From the NCBI GenBank assembly GCA_036381895.1, contig DASVBY010000003.1, positions 1-64,000 of the forward strand: a stretch of 64,000 bases of DNA. Reading direction: 5' to 3'. The stretch comes from JACQFZ01 sp036381895 (GTDB taxonomy: Bacteria; Pseudomonadota; Gammaproteobacteria; Acidiferrobacterales; Sulfurifustaceae). The first letter of the stretch is position 1, and every line of letters begins with the position of its first letter. The notes beneath the pieces are model-generated. The model was not told the DNA's origin. It saw only the letters and a program-made list of their open reading frames with translations, and made no database searches. The translations under genes and the position numbers were made by a program. Positions 40,277-49,150 of the stretch are shown here, piece after piece.

Positions 40277-41170
40277 ATGGAGCGTCGAGCCCGTGCTACC
40301 GTCGCCGCCGCAATCGGCCTGCTGCTGCCGGGCGTTGCCGCGGCTGCCGGCCGGTTCAGCTGGTTCGATGAAACTCCGGCGCGGGACACCCTCGGGCAGG
40401 TACGCCTGCCGTTCTCGCCGCTCAATCCGCAGGCTCGCCTGACCTTCGGCATCGACGCCTATCAGTCGCTGTCGTCCGGTGCGCTGCTCGATGACTACGC
40501 GCTGACCCAGGATCCGGGCGACCGTACGGTCATCCGTCTCTACGGCGAGTTCGCGCCGCGGCTCGGGGACCTGTATTCACCGCTCACTGTCCTGAACCCC
40601 GTGGCCGCTGACGAAACGCCGGTCCTCGGCTCGGCCAACAGCCGCCTGAGCGGGTTCGGCATCAAGTGGCAGCATCGGGTGGATGCTTATCACACGTTCG
40701 CGGTTTCGGCAGGGTACAGCGAAGTGCCATGGAGCATCGAGGCGCCGCACCTGGACGCGCTCGACGCGCGCGCCGCGCTGTCCTGGAGCAGCAAGTGGGG
40801 CGGGGCACTGCAGCCGGGACTCACCGGCAGCTTCTTCTTCGGCGACGAGAGCGTGCGCGACGAGGCCTACCAGCAGCTCGGGCGGAGGTATTACGGGTTC
40901 TCGCTCGGCGGCGAGCTGCGGCTGGCGCAGGACCATACCCCGTACTTCGCCTACCGCATGAAGCGGAACATCTACAGCTCCGACGATCCGGCGTTTGCCA
41001 TGGCGCCGCAGGAAGAGTACGCGCAGTTCTCGGCCGGATGGCGCTGGCAGGTGCAGCCGAACTGGAGCCTGCAGGCGGAGGCGACTTACGGCCTCAACGG
41101 TGCGCCGCTCGACCCGTACTCCCCGGATCGCAGCCGCTTCTTCTTCGGCACCCGCTTCGATTTCAGGTAG
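40277..41170 (+). CDS. Outer-membrane beta-barrel protein, unrecognised family
   Basis: A 297-residue protein with a signal peptide (MERRARATVAAAIGLLLPGVAAAAG). The remainder is alternating amphipathic strands with many aromatic residues (FAVSAGYSEVPWSIEAPHLD, YYGFSLGGELRLAQDHTPYF, QFSAGWRWQVQPNWSLQAEA) and ends RFFFGTRFDFR, so it should fold as an outer-membrane barrel of roughly 12 strands. I do not recognise a specific family. It follows ubiB by 43 bp but has its own leader with an AT-rich patch (40236-40258), so it may be separately transcribed. Confidence 0.65.
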   Translation: MERRARATVAAAIGLLLPGVAAAAGRFSWFDETPARDTLGQVRLPFSPLNPQARLTFGIDAYQSLSSGALLDDYALTQDPGDRTVIRLYGEFAPRLGDLYSPLTVLNPVAADETPVLGSANSRLSGFGIKWQHRVDAYHTFAVSAGYSEVPWSIEAPHLDALDARAALSWSSKWGGALQPGLTGSFFFGDESVRDEAYQQLGRRYYGFSLGGELRLAQDHTPYFAYRMKRNIYSSDDPAFAMAPQEEYAQFSAGWRWQVQPNWSLQAEATYGLNGAPLDPYSPDRSRFFFGTRFDFR

Positions 41171-41202
41171 ACGAAAAAAGACCCGCCTCGACTCGGCGGG
41201 TC
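41171..41202 (-). terminator. Terminator of the gpmI-envC-ctpA operon
   Basis: GACCCGCC (41180-41187) pairs with GGCGGGTC (41195-41202). On the minus strand the stem is followed by TTTTTT. It lies 30 bp beyond the ctpA stop and may also slow plus-strand readthrough from the barrel gene. Confidence 0.85.
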
Positions 41203-41232
41203 CTTCGGTCGGGCGCGACTGCCGGCCTTCCC

Positions 41233-42597
41233 TCAGTTCCTCACGGAAGCCGAAGCACTCGGCGTCGGCTTCTGCTTCGCCTGGAAAATGGCGATCCCCT
41301 TGAGCAGATTCAGCGCTTCCTGCAGCTGATAGTCCTCGTCCGTCGCGTCCGGCGTGCGTACCGTCGGCTCCGCGGGCTTCGGTACTTCGATCGGCTTCAC
41401 ATCGGTGTTGTTGGGGTTCTCCAGATGCCGAGCGAGGTCGGCTTCACGCAGGCGATCGCTCGTATCGGCGCGGGTGATCTTCGCCTCTTCGATGACGATG
41501 TCCGGCGTGATCCCGGCCGCCTGGATCGAACGACCCTCGGGAGTGTAGTAGCGCGCCGTCGTGAGCTTGAGCGCCGCGCCGTTGCTCACCGGGACGATCG
41601 TTTGCACCGATCCCTTGCCGAACGTCTTCGTGCCCATGATGATCGCGCGCCGGTGATCCTGCAGCGCGCCGGCCACGATCTCGGACGCCGACGCCGAGCC
41701 GCCGTTCACGAGGACGACCATCGGCGCGCCGTCGAGCAGATCGCCGGCCGAGGCCGAGAACTTGAGCTTGGAATCCGACACCCGGCCCTCGGTGTACACG
41801 ATGAGGCCTCTGTCGAGGAAGGCGTCGCTCACGCCGACGGCCGCGTTCAGCACACCGCCCGGGTTGTTGCGCAGGTCGAGCACGAGGCCCCTGAGCGCCC
41901 CCTTGTTCTCGTCCTCGAGCTTCTTGATCGCGGCGCTCAGCGCTTTGGGCGTACCGGACTGGAACTGCGTGATGCGGACATAGCCGTAGCCGGGTTCGAG
42001 CAGGCGCTGCTTCACGCTCTGAATCTTGATGATGGCGCGCGTGATCGTGAACTTGAGGGGCTTGCTGCTGCCCTCGCGTACGACCGTGAGCACGATGTCG
42101 GTTCCGGGCTTGCCGCGCATGAGCCGCACGGCCTCGGTGAGCTCCATGCCCTTAACCGCCTTGTCGTCCAGGCGGATGATGAGGTCGCCGGGCTTGAGAC
42201 CCGCGGCGGCGGCCGGCGTATCCTCGATCGGGGAAACGACCTTCACGAAGCCGTTCTCCATCGTCACTTCTATGCCGAGGCCCCCGAACTGGCCTTCGGT
42301 CTCGACGCGCACGTCGCGAAAGCTCTCGGCGTCGAGGTAGCTCGAGTGCGGATCGAGGCCGGCGAGCATGCCCTGGATCGCCTCCTGCAGCAGCTTCTTG
42401 TCGTCCACCGCCTCGACGTAATCCGACTTGATGCGCGCAAACACCTCGGTGAACGTGCGCAGCTCCTCGATCGGCAAAGCGCTGGTCACGCCTTTGCTCG
42501 GCTCGCGGTCCGCCATCACCGTCATGTCGAAGGAGATGCCGGCGCCGACGAACACGCCGAGGAGAAGGACCAAGGTGTACCGTGTAGCGGACTTCAT
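41233..42597 (-). CDS. ctpA: C-terminal processing protease (S41 family)
   Basis: A 454-residue periplasmic serine protease. It has an N-terminal signal/anchor, a PDZ domain (GGLGIEVTMENGFVKVVSPI; GDLIIRLDDKAVKG) and the S41 catalytic domain with Ser in NGGSASASEIVAGAL and Lys in TFGKGSVQ. It trims C-termini of periplasmic or envelope proteins, often peptidoglycan hydrolases. It is the last gene after gpmI and envC, a standard order. Confidence 0.94.
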   Translation of the reverse strand: MKSATRYTLVLLLGVFVGAGISFDMTVMADREPSKGVTSALPIEELRTFTEVFARIKSDYVEAVDDKKLLQEAIQGMLAGLDPHSSYLDAESFRDVRVETEGQFGGLGIEVTMENGFVKVVSPIEDTPAAAAGLKPGDLIIRLDDKAVKGMELTEAVRLMRGKPGTDIVLTVVREGSSKPLKFTITRAIIKIQSVKQRLLEPGYGYVRITQFQSGTPKALSAAIKKLEDENKGALRGLVLDLRNNPGGVLNAAVGVSDAFLDRGLIVYTEGRVSDSKLKFSASAGDLLDGAPMVVLVNGGSASASEIVAGALQDHRRAIIMGTKTFGKGSVQTIVPVSNGAALKLTTARYYTPEGRSIQAAGITPDIVIEEAKITRADTSDRLREADLARHLENPNNTDVKPIEVPKPAEPTVRTPDATDEDYQLQEALNLLKGIAIFQAKQKPTPSASASVRN

Positions 42598-42637
42598 GTG
42601 TGGCTCCGTCTCAAGATGGCTTTGTCCACTCCCTGGA

Positions 42638-43834
42638 TTATTCGCGTCGCGCGCGGGCCGGAACTGCTCGCTCGGCTGCGCACCATTGGAGGGGGTCGTG
42701 CGGAACGCCGTTTTGTCGAATTTCGAAGTATACGCCCATAGCCGGCGCACCGCCCGTGTTCCCGGCTGCGGCGATGGTCTCCCCGGCCTCCACCCAGTCC
42801 CCCGTTCGGCGGTGGAGGACCTGGTTGTGTCCGTAAAGTGTCATATAGCCATCGCCATGATCCAGAATCAATAGTAGCCCAAAACCCCGCAGCCAATCGG
42901 CGAATGCCACGCGACCGCGGGCCACGGCGCGCACCGGGTCGCCTTCCCGTGCCGCGATGAATATGCCGCGCCAGGTGAGGTCTCCGATCCCCTTGGGCTC
43001 GCCATAGCCGGCGGCGATCCGGCCGGCGAGCGGAAGCGGGAGGCGGCCTTTGAGGGCTCCGAAGCGCTCCTGCGGTCCGGGCGATGGCAGCTCCGCTTCC
43101 GGGAGTACGGTGCGAAGCTCCTGCAGGAGCCGCTGCAGCCGCCGCTCGTCCGCGCGCAGCCGCTCGATTTCGTCCTGCTGCGCGCTCAACTGCCGGTTGA
43201 GCGCTGCGAGGAGCTGGGCGCGGCGGACCCGCGCCGCCTCGAGCGCGTGCCGTTCGCGCTCCTGACGCGTGCGCAGCGCTTCGAGCTCGCGCGTCTGGTC
43301 CCGAATCTCCGTCTCCAACGCGCGCAGCCGCGCGAGCGACGCTTCCGCCTCGGCGAGGCGCGCGAGCCGCGCTTCATTGAAGTAGCCGTAGTAGACGAGG
43401 ACGCGTGCCGCGGCCGCCGGATCCTCCTGATTGAGCAGCAGTTTGAGGTGCGGCTGACGTCCGAGGGCAAAGGCGGTTCGCGCCTGCACCTCGATGGCGG
43501 CGAGATGCGCGCGCTGCGCCTCGCGCTCGCGCCGCTCGCGCTGCTCGAGCGCGCGCAGCGCCGCGGCTTTCGCCGATTGCGCCGCCTCGATCGCGCGCAG
43601 CGCCTCGAGCGTCGTGCCGATGCGCCGCTCGAGCGCGTGCAGCTCCTCGCGCGTACTGTCGCGCCGGTCGGCGGTCTCGTTCAGCTCGCGCTGCAGCCGC
43701 TCGATGCGCGCGCGCAGCTTCTCGAGCTGCGCCTCGCGCTCGCGCGCCGGGAGCGGCGCGGGCAGCGCGACTGCGCAGGCGATCGCGGCGCAGAGGAATC
43801 GTGCGAGTACGCGAACCGGCGCTGCGTCAGCCAC
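42638..43834 (-). CDS. envC: Murein hydrolase activator EnvC-like
   Basis: A 398-residue protein: signal peptide, long coiled coils (about residues 30-250, rich in E/R/L heptads), and a C-terminal LytM/M23 domain (RGIFIAAREGDPVRAVARGR; LILDHGDGYMTLYGHN). The first zinc-binding HxxxD motif of active LytM enzymes is absent, as in EnvC, which activates amidases rather than cutting peptidoglycan itself. The GTG start overlaps the gpmI stop by 8 bp. Confidence 0.92.
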   Translation of the reverse strand: MADAAPVRVLARFLCAAIACAVALPAPLPAREREAQLEKLRARIERLQRELNETADRRDSTREELHALERRIGTTLEALRAIEAAQSAKAAALRALEQRERREREAQRAHLAAIEVQARTAFALGRQPHLKLLLNQEDPAAAARVLVYYGYFNEARLARLAEAEASLARLRALETEIRDQTRELEALRTRQERERHALEAARVRRAQLLAALNRQLSAQQDEIERLRADERRLQRLLQELRTVLPEAELPSPGPQERFGALKGRLPLPLAGRIAAGYGEPKGIGDLTWRGIFIAAREGDPVRAVARGRVAFADWLRGFGLLLILDHGDGYMTLYGHNQVLHRRTGDWVEAGETIAAAGNTGGAPAMGVYFEIRQNGVPHDPLQWCAAERAVPARARRE

Positions 43835-45401
43835 GCGCCTTGGCGCCGCCGGCGCCGGCCGCCACTCCGCTGCGGAGCTCGACCAGCGGCTGGCCGGTCA
43901 TCTCGGGCGGGATCGGCAAATCCATGAGCCGCAGCATCGTGGGGGCGATGTCCTGCAGTGCGCCGGTCGGCGCCATCACCGCCGGCCGACCGACGTAGAT
44001 GAACGGCACCGGGTTCGTGGTATGGGCCGTGTGCATCTGTCCGGTCTGCGGATCGTACATTTCTTCCGCGTTGCCGTGATCGGCGGTCACCAGCATCTGG
44101 CCGCCGACGGCGAGCGTCGCCTCGAGGATGCGGCCGAGCGCCGCGTCCACTGCTTCGATCGCCTTCACCGCGGCGTCGAAATTGCCGGTGTGGCCGACCA
44201 TGTCGGCGTTCGCGAAGTTGCAGACGATGACGTCGTACGTGCCGCTGCGGATCGCGCGAACGATCTCGTCCGCGACCTGCGGCGCGCTCATCTCCGGCTT
44301 CCGGTCGTAGGTCGGCACGTCCTTCGGCGACGGTACGAGGATGCGGTCCTCGTTCGCGTACGGCTGCTCGTTGCCGCCGTTGAAGAAGAAGGTGACGTGA
44401 GCGTACTTCTCGGTCTCGGCGACGCGCAGCTGCCGCAAGCCGCGTTCCGCAATGTACGCGCCGAACATGTTCGTGAGCCGCTCGGGCGGGAACGCGACGC
44501 GCACGCGGAACTTGGGGTTGTACTCGGTGAGCGTCACGAAGGCGGCGAGCCGGGGGGTCGCCTTGCGCGCGAAGCCGGTGAAGTCGGGCTCGGTGAAGGC
44601 GGCGGTGAGCTGGCGCGCGCGATCGGCGCGGAAGTTCATGAACACCACCGTATCTCCGTCCTCGACGCGCGCGGCCGGGAGCACGATGGTCGGTTTCACG
44701 AACTCGTCCGTCTCGCCGCGCGCGTAGGCGGCAGCGAGCGCCGCGGCGGCGCTGTCGGCGGTGAACTCGGCTTCGCCGAGCGCCAGTGCGTCGTAGGCGC
44801 GCTGCACCCGGTCCCAGCGCTTGTCGCGGTCCATGGCGTAGTAGCGGCCGCAGATCGAGGCGATGCGGCCGACGCCGAGCGCCGCGAGCCTGCGCTCCAT
44901 GGCCTCGAGCGAGGCGGCGGCGCTCTCCGGCGGCGTGTCGCGCCCGTCGAGGAACGCGTGCACGTAGAGTTTTCTGGCCCCCCGCTGCGCGGCGAGCTCG
45001 GCCATGGCGTGGATCTGCTCCTCGTGGCTGTGGACGCCGCCCGGGGAGAGCAGGCCGAGAATGTGAATCGCGCGGTCGTTACGGGCAGCGGCATCGACGC
45101 TCTCCGCGAGGACGGGATTGCGGTAGAACTCGCCGCTTTGGATCGCGCGGTTGATGCGCGTGTAGTCCTGATACACGACGCGCCCGGCGCCGATGTTGAG
45201 ATGTCCGACCTCCGAGTTGCCCATCTGATTGTCGGGCAGACCCACGGCACCCGCCGAGGCGTTGATGAGCGTATGCGGGTACGTCCACAGCCGCTCCCAC
45301 ACCGGCTTCTTCGCCGCTGCGATCGCGTTGTACTGCGGATCCTCCCGGTAACCCCAGCCATCGAGGATGACGAGGACGAGCGGTCTGCGAGTCGAATGCA
45401 C
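43827..45401 (-). CDS. gpmI: 2,3-bisphosphoglycerate-independent phosphoglycerate mutase
   Basis: A 524-residue manganese-dependent enzyme that interconverts 3- and 2-phosphoglycerate. The catalytic serine lies in MGNSEVGHLNIGAGR; LVILDGWGYRED and VTADHGNAE are metal-binding motifs. The start is a GTG preceded by an AGG. It heads gpmI-envC-ctpA and is divergent from the rhodanese gene across an AT-rich 118-bp region. Confidence 0.95.
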   Translation of the reverse strand: MHSTRRPLVLVILDGWGYREDPQYNAIAAAKKPVWERLWTYPHTLINASAGAVGLPDNQMGNSEVGHLNIGAGRVVYQDYTRINRAIQSGEFYRNPVLAESVDAAARNDRAIHILGLLSPGGVHSHEEQIHAMAELAAQRGARKLYVHAFLDGRDTPPESAAASLEAMERRLAALGVGRIASICGRYYAMDRDKRWDRVQRAYDALALGEAEFTADSAAAALAAAYARGETDEFVKPTIVLPAARVEDGDTVVFMNFRADRARQLTAAFTEPDFTGFARKATPRLAAFVTLTEYNPKFRVRVAFPPERLTNMFGAYIAERGLRQLRVAETEKYAHVTFFFNGGNEQPYANEDRILVPSPKDVPTYDRKPEMSAPQVADEIVRAIRSGTYDVIVCNFANADMVGHTGNFDAAVKAIEAVDAALGRILEATLAVGGQMLVTADHGNAEEMYDPQTGQMHTAHTTNPVPFIYVGRPAVMAPTGALQDIAPTMLRLMDLPIPPEMTGQPLVELRSGVAAGAGGAKARG

Positions 45402-45519
45402 GAGGCCTACCTGTTCATCTTTTCAAGTAGTTGTTTATTGTATATTGTTTCGCCGGCCGAAATAACGCGCACACCCTCTGATTACAACCACGGCCCGCGG
45501 CGCGGGGTCGATCGATCCA
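45402..45519. promoter_or_regulatory. AT-rich divergent promoter region gpmI / rhodanese
   Basis: A 118-bp gap with an AT-rich island (about 45412-45451, including TTGTTTATTGTATATTGTTT) between divergent genes. TATATT is a plausible -10, but I cannot assign a -35 firmly. Confidence 0.35.
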
Positions 45520-45930
45520 ATGCAGTTCATCCTCAATAACTGGTATCTGTTCCTCGCGCTGATCGTGGTCTTGGCGCTTCTCGTCGCGCCGACCGTGATG
45601 CAGCAGATGCACGGTATCAAGAGCCTGTCCCCGGCACAGGCGGTGCTGCTGGTGAACCGCGAGTCCGGCGTCTTCGTCGATATATCCGAGCCGAGCGAAT
45701 TCAGGGCCGGCCACATCCCGAACGCGATCAACGCGCCTCTCGCGATGCTCGCGCAGGGCGTGCCGCAACTCGAGAAGTACAAGCAGCGGCCGGTGGTCGT
45801 TGCCGGCCGCGTGCCCAATCGTGCGCTCAAGGCGGCGACGCTGCTGCGCAAGCGGGGCTTCAGCTCCGTGCACCTGCTCGCGGGCGGCATCGCGGCGTGG
45901 GAGAAGGACAACCTGCCGCTCGAGAGGTAG
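45520..45930 (+). CDS. Membrane-anchored rhodanese-like protein
   Basis: A 136-residue protein with one N-terminal membrane helix (LFLALIVVLALLVAPTV) and a rhodanese domain (VDISEPSEFRAGHIPNAINA; VVVAGRVPNRALKAATLLRK). The usual active-site loop cysteine is replaced: the loop reads VVAGRVPNR, so thiosulfate sulfurtransferase activity is doubtful. This matches the YibN-like proteins found just ahead of secB in gammaproteobacteria. Confidence 0.85.
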   Translation: MQFILNNWYLFLALIVVLALLVAPTVMQQMHGIKSLSPAQAVLLVNRESGVFVDISEPSEFRAGHIPNAINAPLAMLAQGVPQLEKYKQRPVVVAGRVPNRALKAATLLRKRGFSSVHLLAGGIAAWEKDNLPLER

Positions 45931-45981
45931 CGGCGTCAACCGCCGCGCTCACGGAGCGGCGGGTCACGCGGAGAATCACAC

Positions 45982-46440
45982 ATGGCAGAGAATGCCCCGG
46001 GCGAGGTCCTGTTTCATCTCGAGCGCATCTACGTCAAGGATGTGTCGTACGAGGCACCCGCCGCACCACACGTGTTCCTGCAGCAGACCGCCCCGCAGCT
46101 CGATATCCAGCTCGGCGTGCAGGATCGGGAGATACTGCCGGCCGAGGGTCTCCACGAAGTGGTGCTGAGCGTGACCGTAGCGGCGAACCAGGGCGACAAG
46201 ACCGTGTTCCTGATCGAGGTGCAGCAGGCCGGGCTGTTTCGCATCAGGGGCCTTGCGGGCGAGTCGCTCACGCGCGCGCTGCACGTGAACGGCGCTTACA
46301 TACTGCTGCCTTTCGTGCGCGAAGCCGTGAACGATCTGGTCGGCAAGGGCGGCTTCCCGCAGCTCCTCATCAACCCGATCAATTTCGACGCGCTCTACGA
46401 GCAGCGGCGGGTCGGGGCGCGGGAGCAGCCCGCGAGCTAG
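45982..46440 (+). CDS. secB: Protein-export chaperone SecB
   Basis: A 152-residue SecB, a tetrameric chaperone that keeps precursor proteins unfolded and passes them to SecA. Motifs include FHLERIYVKDVSYEAPAAPH, FLIEVQQAGLF and LLPFVREAVNDLVGKGGFPQ. It follows the rhodanese gene and precedes gpsA by 19 bp, the conserved yibN-secB-gpsA cluster without grxC. Confidence 0.95.
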   Translation: MAENAPGEVLFHLERIYVKDVSYEAPAAPHVFLQQTAPQLDIQLGVQDREILPAEGLHEVVLSVTVAANQGDKTVFLIEVQQAGLFRIRGLAGESLTRALHVNGAYILLPFVREAVNDLVGKGGFPQLLINPINFDALYEQRRVGAREQPAS

Positions 46441-46459
46441 CGGCCGGCAGGGGCGGCGC

Positions 46460-47452
46460 GTGCGCGAGGAAGCTCCGATCGCCGTACTCGGCGCCGGCGC
46501 GTGGGGAACGGCATTGAGCGTGCTGCTCGCACGCAACGGCCGCCGCGTCTGGCTCTGGGGCAAGGATTCGGCCGCGGTTGCGCGCCTCGCGCAGACGCGC
46601 ACGCATCCGGCGCTCCCCGACGTCGTTCTTCCGTCCGCGATCGAGCTGCGCGCGGACCTGCAAGAGCTCGTGCCCGAGGCCGCGGGTTTCCTGGTCGCGG
46701 TGCCGAGTCACGGCTTTCGGGCAACGGTCCACGCGCTGCGCGGGCGGGGTGCCGGCGTAGCCGTCGCCTGGGCAACCAAAGGGCTCGAACCCGGGAGCGG
46801 CCGGCGGCTCGGGGAAGTGGCGGAAGAGCTCCTCGGCACCGCCGGCCTCGCCGTCGTGTCCGGCCCCACGTTCGCGATCGAAATCGCGCGCGGGCTCCCT
46901 GCCGCGCTCACCGTCGCCTCCCGGGAGCCGGCGGTGTGCGAGTGCGTCGCGGGATGGCTGCGCGGCGAGCGCGTGCGGGTCTACACCAGCGATGATATCG
47001 TCGGCGTGCAGCTCGGCGGCGCCATCAAGAACGTGATCGCCATCGCCGCCGGCATCAGCGATGGCCTCGGCTTCGGCGCCAACGCCCGCGCGGCACTCAT
47101 CACGCGCGGCCTGGCGGAGCTCACGCGGCTCGGCGTCGCCCTGGGTGGGCGGCGCGACACCTTCATGGGCCTCACCGGGGTCGGCGATCTCGTGCTCACC
47201 TGCACGGACAACGCCTCGCGCAACCGCCGTGTCGGTCTCGGCCTCGGCCGGGGCAGGAAGCTGCAGGAAGTATTGGCGGAGGTCGGCCAGGAAGCGGAGG
47301 GGGTGGCGACGGCGCGCGAGCTCTACCGGCTGGCGCAGCGGGCGGGCGTGGAGATGCCGATCACCGAACAAGTCTACCGCGTGCTCTACGAGGGAACGTT
47401 GCCCCAGGCCGCCGTCGAGGCACTGTTGCGGCGCGACCCGCGCGCCGAATAA
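46460..47452 (+). CDS. gpsA: Glycerol-3-phosphate dehydrogenase [NAD(P)+]
   Basis: A 330-residue enzyme that makes sn-glycerol 3-phosphate for phospholipids. The Rossmann motif is VLGAGAWGTALSVLLA; WATKGLEPGSGRRL, VVSGPTFAIEIARG, QLGGAIKNVIAIAAGISDGL and TGVGDLVLTC are all family signatures. Translation starts at a GTG preceded by AGGGG. It converges on the pseudopilin gene. Confidence 0.95.
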   Translation: MREEAPIAVLGAGAWGTALSVLLARNGRRVWLWGKDSAAVARLAQTRTHPALPDVVLPSAIELRADLQELVPEAAGFLVAVPSHGFRATVHALRGRGAGVAVAWATKGLEPGSGRRLGEVAEELLGTAGLAVVSGPTFAIEIARGLPAALTVASREPAVCECVAGWLRGERVRVYTSDDIVGVQLGGAIKNVIAIAAGISDGLGFGANARAALITRGLAELTRLGVALGGRRDTFMGLTGVGDLVLTCTDNASRNRRVGLGLGRGRKLQEVLAEVGQEAEGVATARELYRLAQRAGVEMPITEQVYRVLYEGTLPQAAVEALLRRDPRAE

Positions 47453-47469
47453 CGCCACCGCGCCCCCGT

Positions 47470-48030
47470 TCAGCGGCAGCGCACGCTGCTCGTCGTCGTG
47501 CGCGAGACGCGCGCCCGGCCGGTATTCGAGATCGTGACGTAACGCGCGCGCTGCGGATCCCGGGCATCGCAGACGGCGAAGGTGATCGTCGAGCCGCCGG
47601 CGGTCCCTACCGGCTGATAGCTCACCGCCGGCCGGCTGCGCGACGTGCGTATCACTACGCGGTCGCCGGCGCCCGCATGCAGACGGAGGATCTCCGCCGC
47701 GCCCGGCCGGCCGTTTGCGTCTGCATCGGCGTACACCAGCCAGCCGCGCTGCCAGAACGTGTAATCGCCGCCGCTTGCGAGACACTCCGCGCCATCGGCG
47801 CTCGGGCACATGCGCACCGCCACGCTGCGCTTGATCGCTTCCGAGCGCGCGAGCGCAAGATGCGCGACGAGCTCGTTCGCGGCGGTTGTCAACACCGTCT
47901 CCTGTCCGATCCGCCACAGGCCGGCGCTGCTCAGGGCCACGGCTCCCGCGATGCACACCGCGATCAGCAGCTCGTGCACGGTGAAGCCTGCGCCGCGCCG
48001 TCTCGCGCCGGCACTGCCGTTTGCCATCAT
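47470..48030 (-). CDS. GspH/FimT-type minor pseudopilin
   Basis: A 186-residue protein with a class III prepilin leader: a short basic N-terminus, then G|FTVHELLIAVCIAGAVALSS with the conserved Glu at +5 and a hydrophobic helix. The C-terminal domain (ANELVAHLALARSEAIKRS ... CPSADGAECLASGGDYTFWQ ... GWLVYADAD) is the GspH/FimT fold of minor type IV pilins. GAGGAGGG upstream sets the start at 48030. No other pilus gene is adjacent, so it is an orphan of the type IV pilus/type II secretion machinery encoded elsewhere. Confidence 0.88.
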   Translation of the reverse strand: MMANGSAGARRRGAGFTVHELLIAVCIAGAVALSSAGLWRIGQETVLTTAANELVAHLALARSEAIKRSVAVRMCPSADGAECLASGGDYTFWQRGWLVYADADANGRPGAAEILRLHAGAGDRVVIRTSRSRPAVSYQPVGTAGGSTITFAVCDARDPQRARYVTISNTGRARVSRTTTSSVRCR

Positions 48031-48238
48031 GCGGCGACCCTCCTCGTCGACCGGGGATGCCGTCTCGCGCGGCCTCGGGCGAGCCGGCGGCACGCATTAT
48101 TGGAGAAGTGCCGCGCGCCTGAACGGCACTTTCGTGCCGAGGCCGCTTCGTCGTGGCGCTCCTGGGGTGTTCTCCTGTGGCAGCGCGCGCCGCGCAGTGA
48201 CATCGTGACGCATCACTTCACGACACGGAGGTTCGAGC

Positions 48239-48481
48239 ATGGCACGTTTGAACACGATGGATTGGGTGGCGCTCGTGCTGCTCATCATCGGCGGCCTCAA
48301 CTGGGGTCTCGTGGGGCTGTTCGGGGTCGATCTCGTCGCCGCACTGTTCGGCGACATGTCGGTCCTGTCGCGCATCGTCTATATCCTCGTCGGCATTGCT
48401 GCGGTACTCGTCGCCATTGAGGCGTTTCGCTGGGGGAGTGCACGCAGCCAGGCGGCCGTGGAGCGGCGCGGAGTGCATTAG
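48239..48481 (+). CDS. DUF378 small membrane protein
   Basis: An 80-residue protein with two membrane helices. DWVALVLLIIGGLNWGLVGL and FGVDLVAALFGDMSVLSRIV are the DUF378/YuzA signature. GGAGG precedes the ATG, and a strong terminator follows. Function unknown. Confidence 0.88.
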   Translation: MARLNTMDWVALVLLIIGGLNWGLVGLFGVDLVAALFGDMSVLSRIVYILVGIAAVLVAIEAFRWGSARSQAAVERRGVH

Positions 48482-48508
48482 CGACCGGCTGCCTGCTGTT
48501 GGTACGCG

Positions 48509-48539
48509 AGAGCCCGACGGCGACGTCGGGCTCTTTTTT
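48509..48539 (+). terminator. Rho-independent terminator after the DUF378 gene
   Basis: A perfect 11-bp stem, AGAGCCCGACG (48509-48519) with CGTCGGGCTCT (48524-48534), has a GCGA loop and a T6 tail. Confidence 0.93.
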
Positions 48540-48628
48540 GTCCCGAGCCGCCGCGGGCGCTTGCAACCCGATCGAGCGCGTAGATAATTCGCGCGCCCGG
48601 GCGAACGGGTACCTAGCAGACGCGACAG

Positions 48629-49150
48629 ATGAGGAAGGTGGAGCGCGGACTCGAGTTGATGATGTTCAACAGCCGCTGGCTGTTGGCGCCGTTCTATATC
48701 GGTCTGGTAGTCGCCGTAGGCCTCCTGCTGATCAAATTCGCGCAGGAGTTCATCCATTTGATAGCGCACGTGTTCACGAGCAGCGAGAGCGAGGTAGTGC
48801 TCGCGGTGCTGACGCTCGTTGACATGTCACTCGTCGCGAACCTGCTCCTGATCATTATCTTCAGCGGCTACGAGAACTTCGTGTCCAAGATCGACACCGG
48901 CGGGCACGAGGATCGTCCGGAATGGATGGGCAAGGTCGACTTTTCGGGTCTCAAGGTGAAGCTCATCGCTTCCATCGTTGCGATATCGGCGATCGAGCTG
49001 CTCAAGAGCTTCGTGAACGTCGCGGCGCTCGACAACCGCGAGCTCATGTGGAAGGTGGGCATCCACGTTACGCTGATCGTCTCCGGAGTGCTCTTCGCGG
49101 TGATGGACCGGATCGCAGTGACCGCCGAGCACGCCGGCAAGGAACACTAG
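48629..49150 (+). CDS. YqhA-like (TIGR00645) membrane protein
   Basis: A 173-residue protein with three to four membrane helices. NSRWLLAPFYIGLVVAVGLL, LTLVDMSLVANLLLIIIFSG and YENFVSKID match the UPF0114/YqhA family. Function unknown. Its TAG stop shares the palindrome CTAG with the stop of the convergent ybiB-like gene. Confidence 0.88.
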   Translation: MRKVERGLELMMFNSRWLLAPFYIGLVVAVGLLLIKFAQEFIHLIAHVFTSSESEVVLAVLTLVDMSLVANLLLIIIFSGYENFVSKIDTGGHEDRPEWMGKVDFSGLKVKLIASIVAISAIELLKSFVNVAALDNRELMWKVGIHVTLIVSGVLFAVMDRIAVTAEHAGKEH

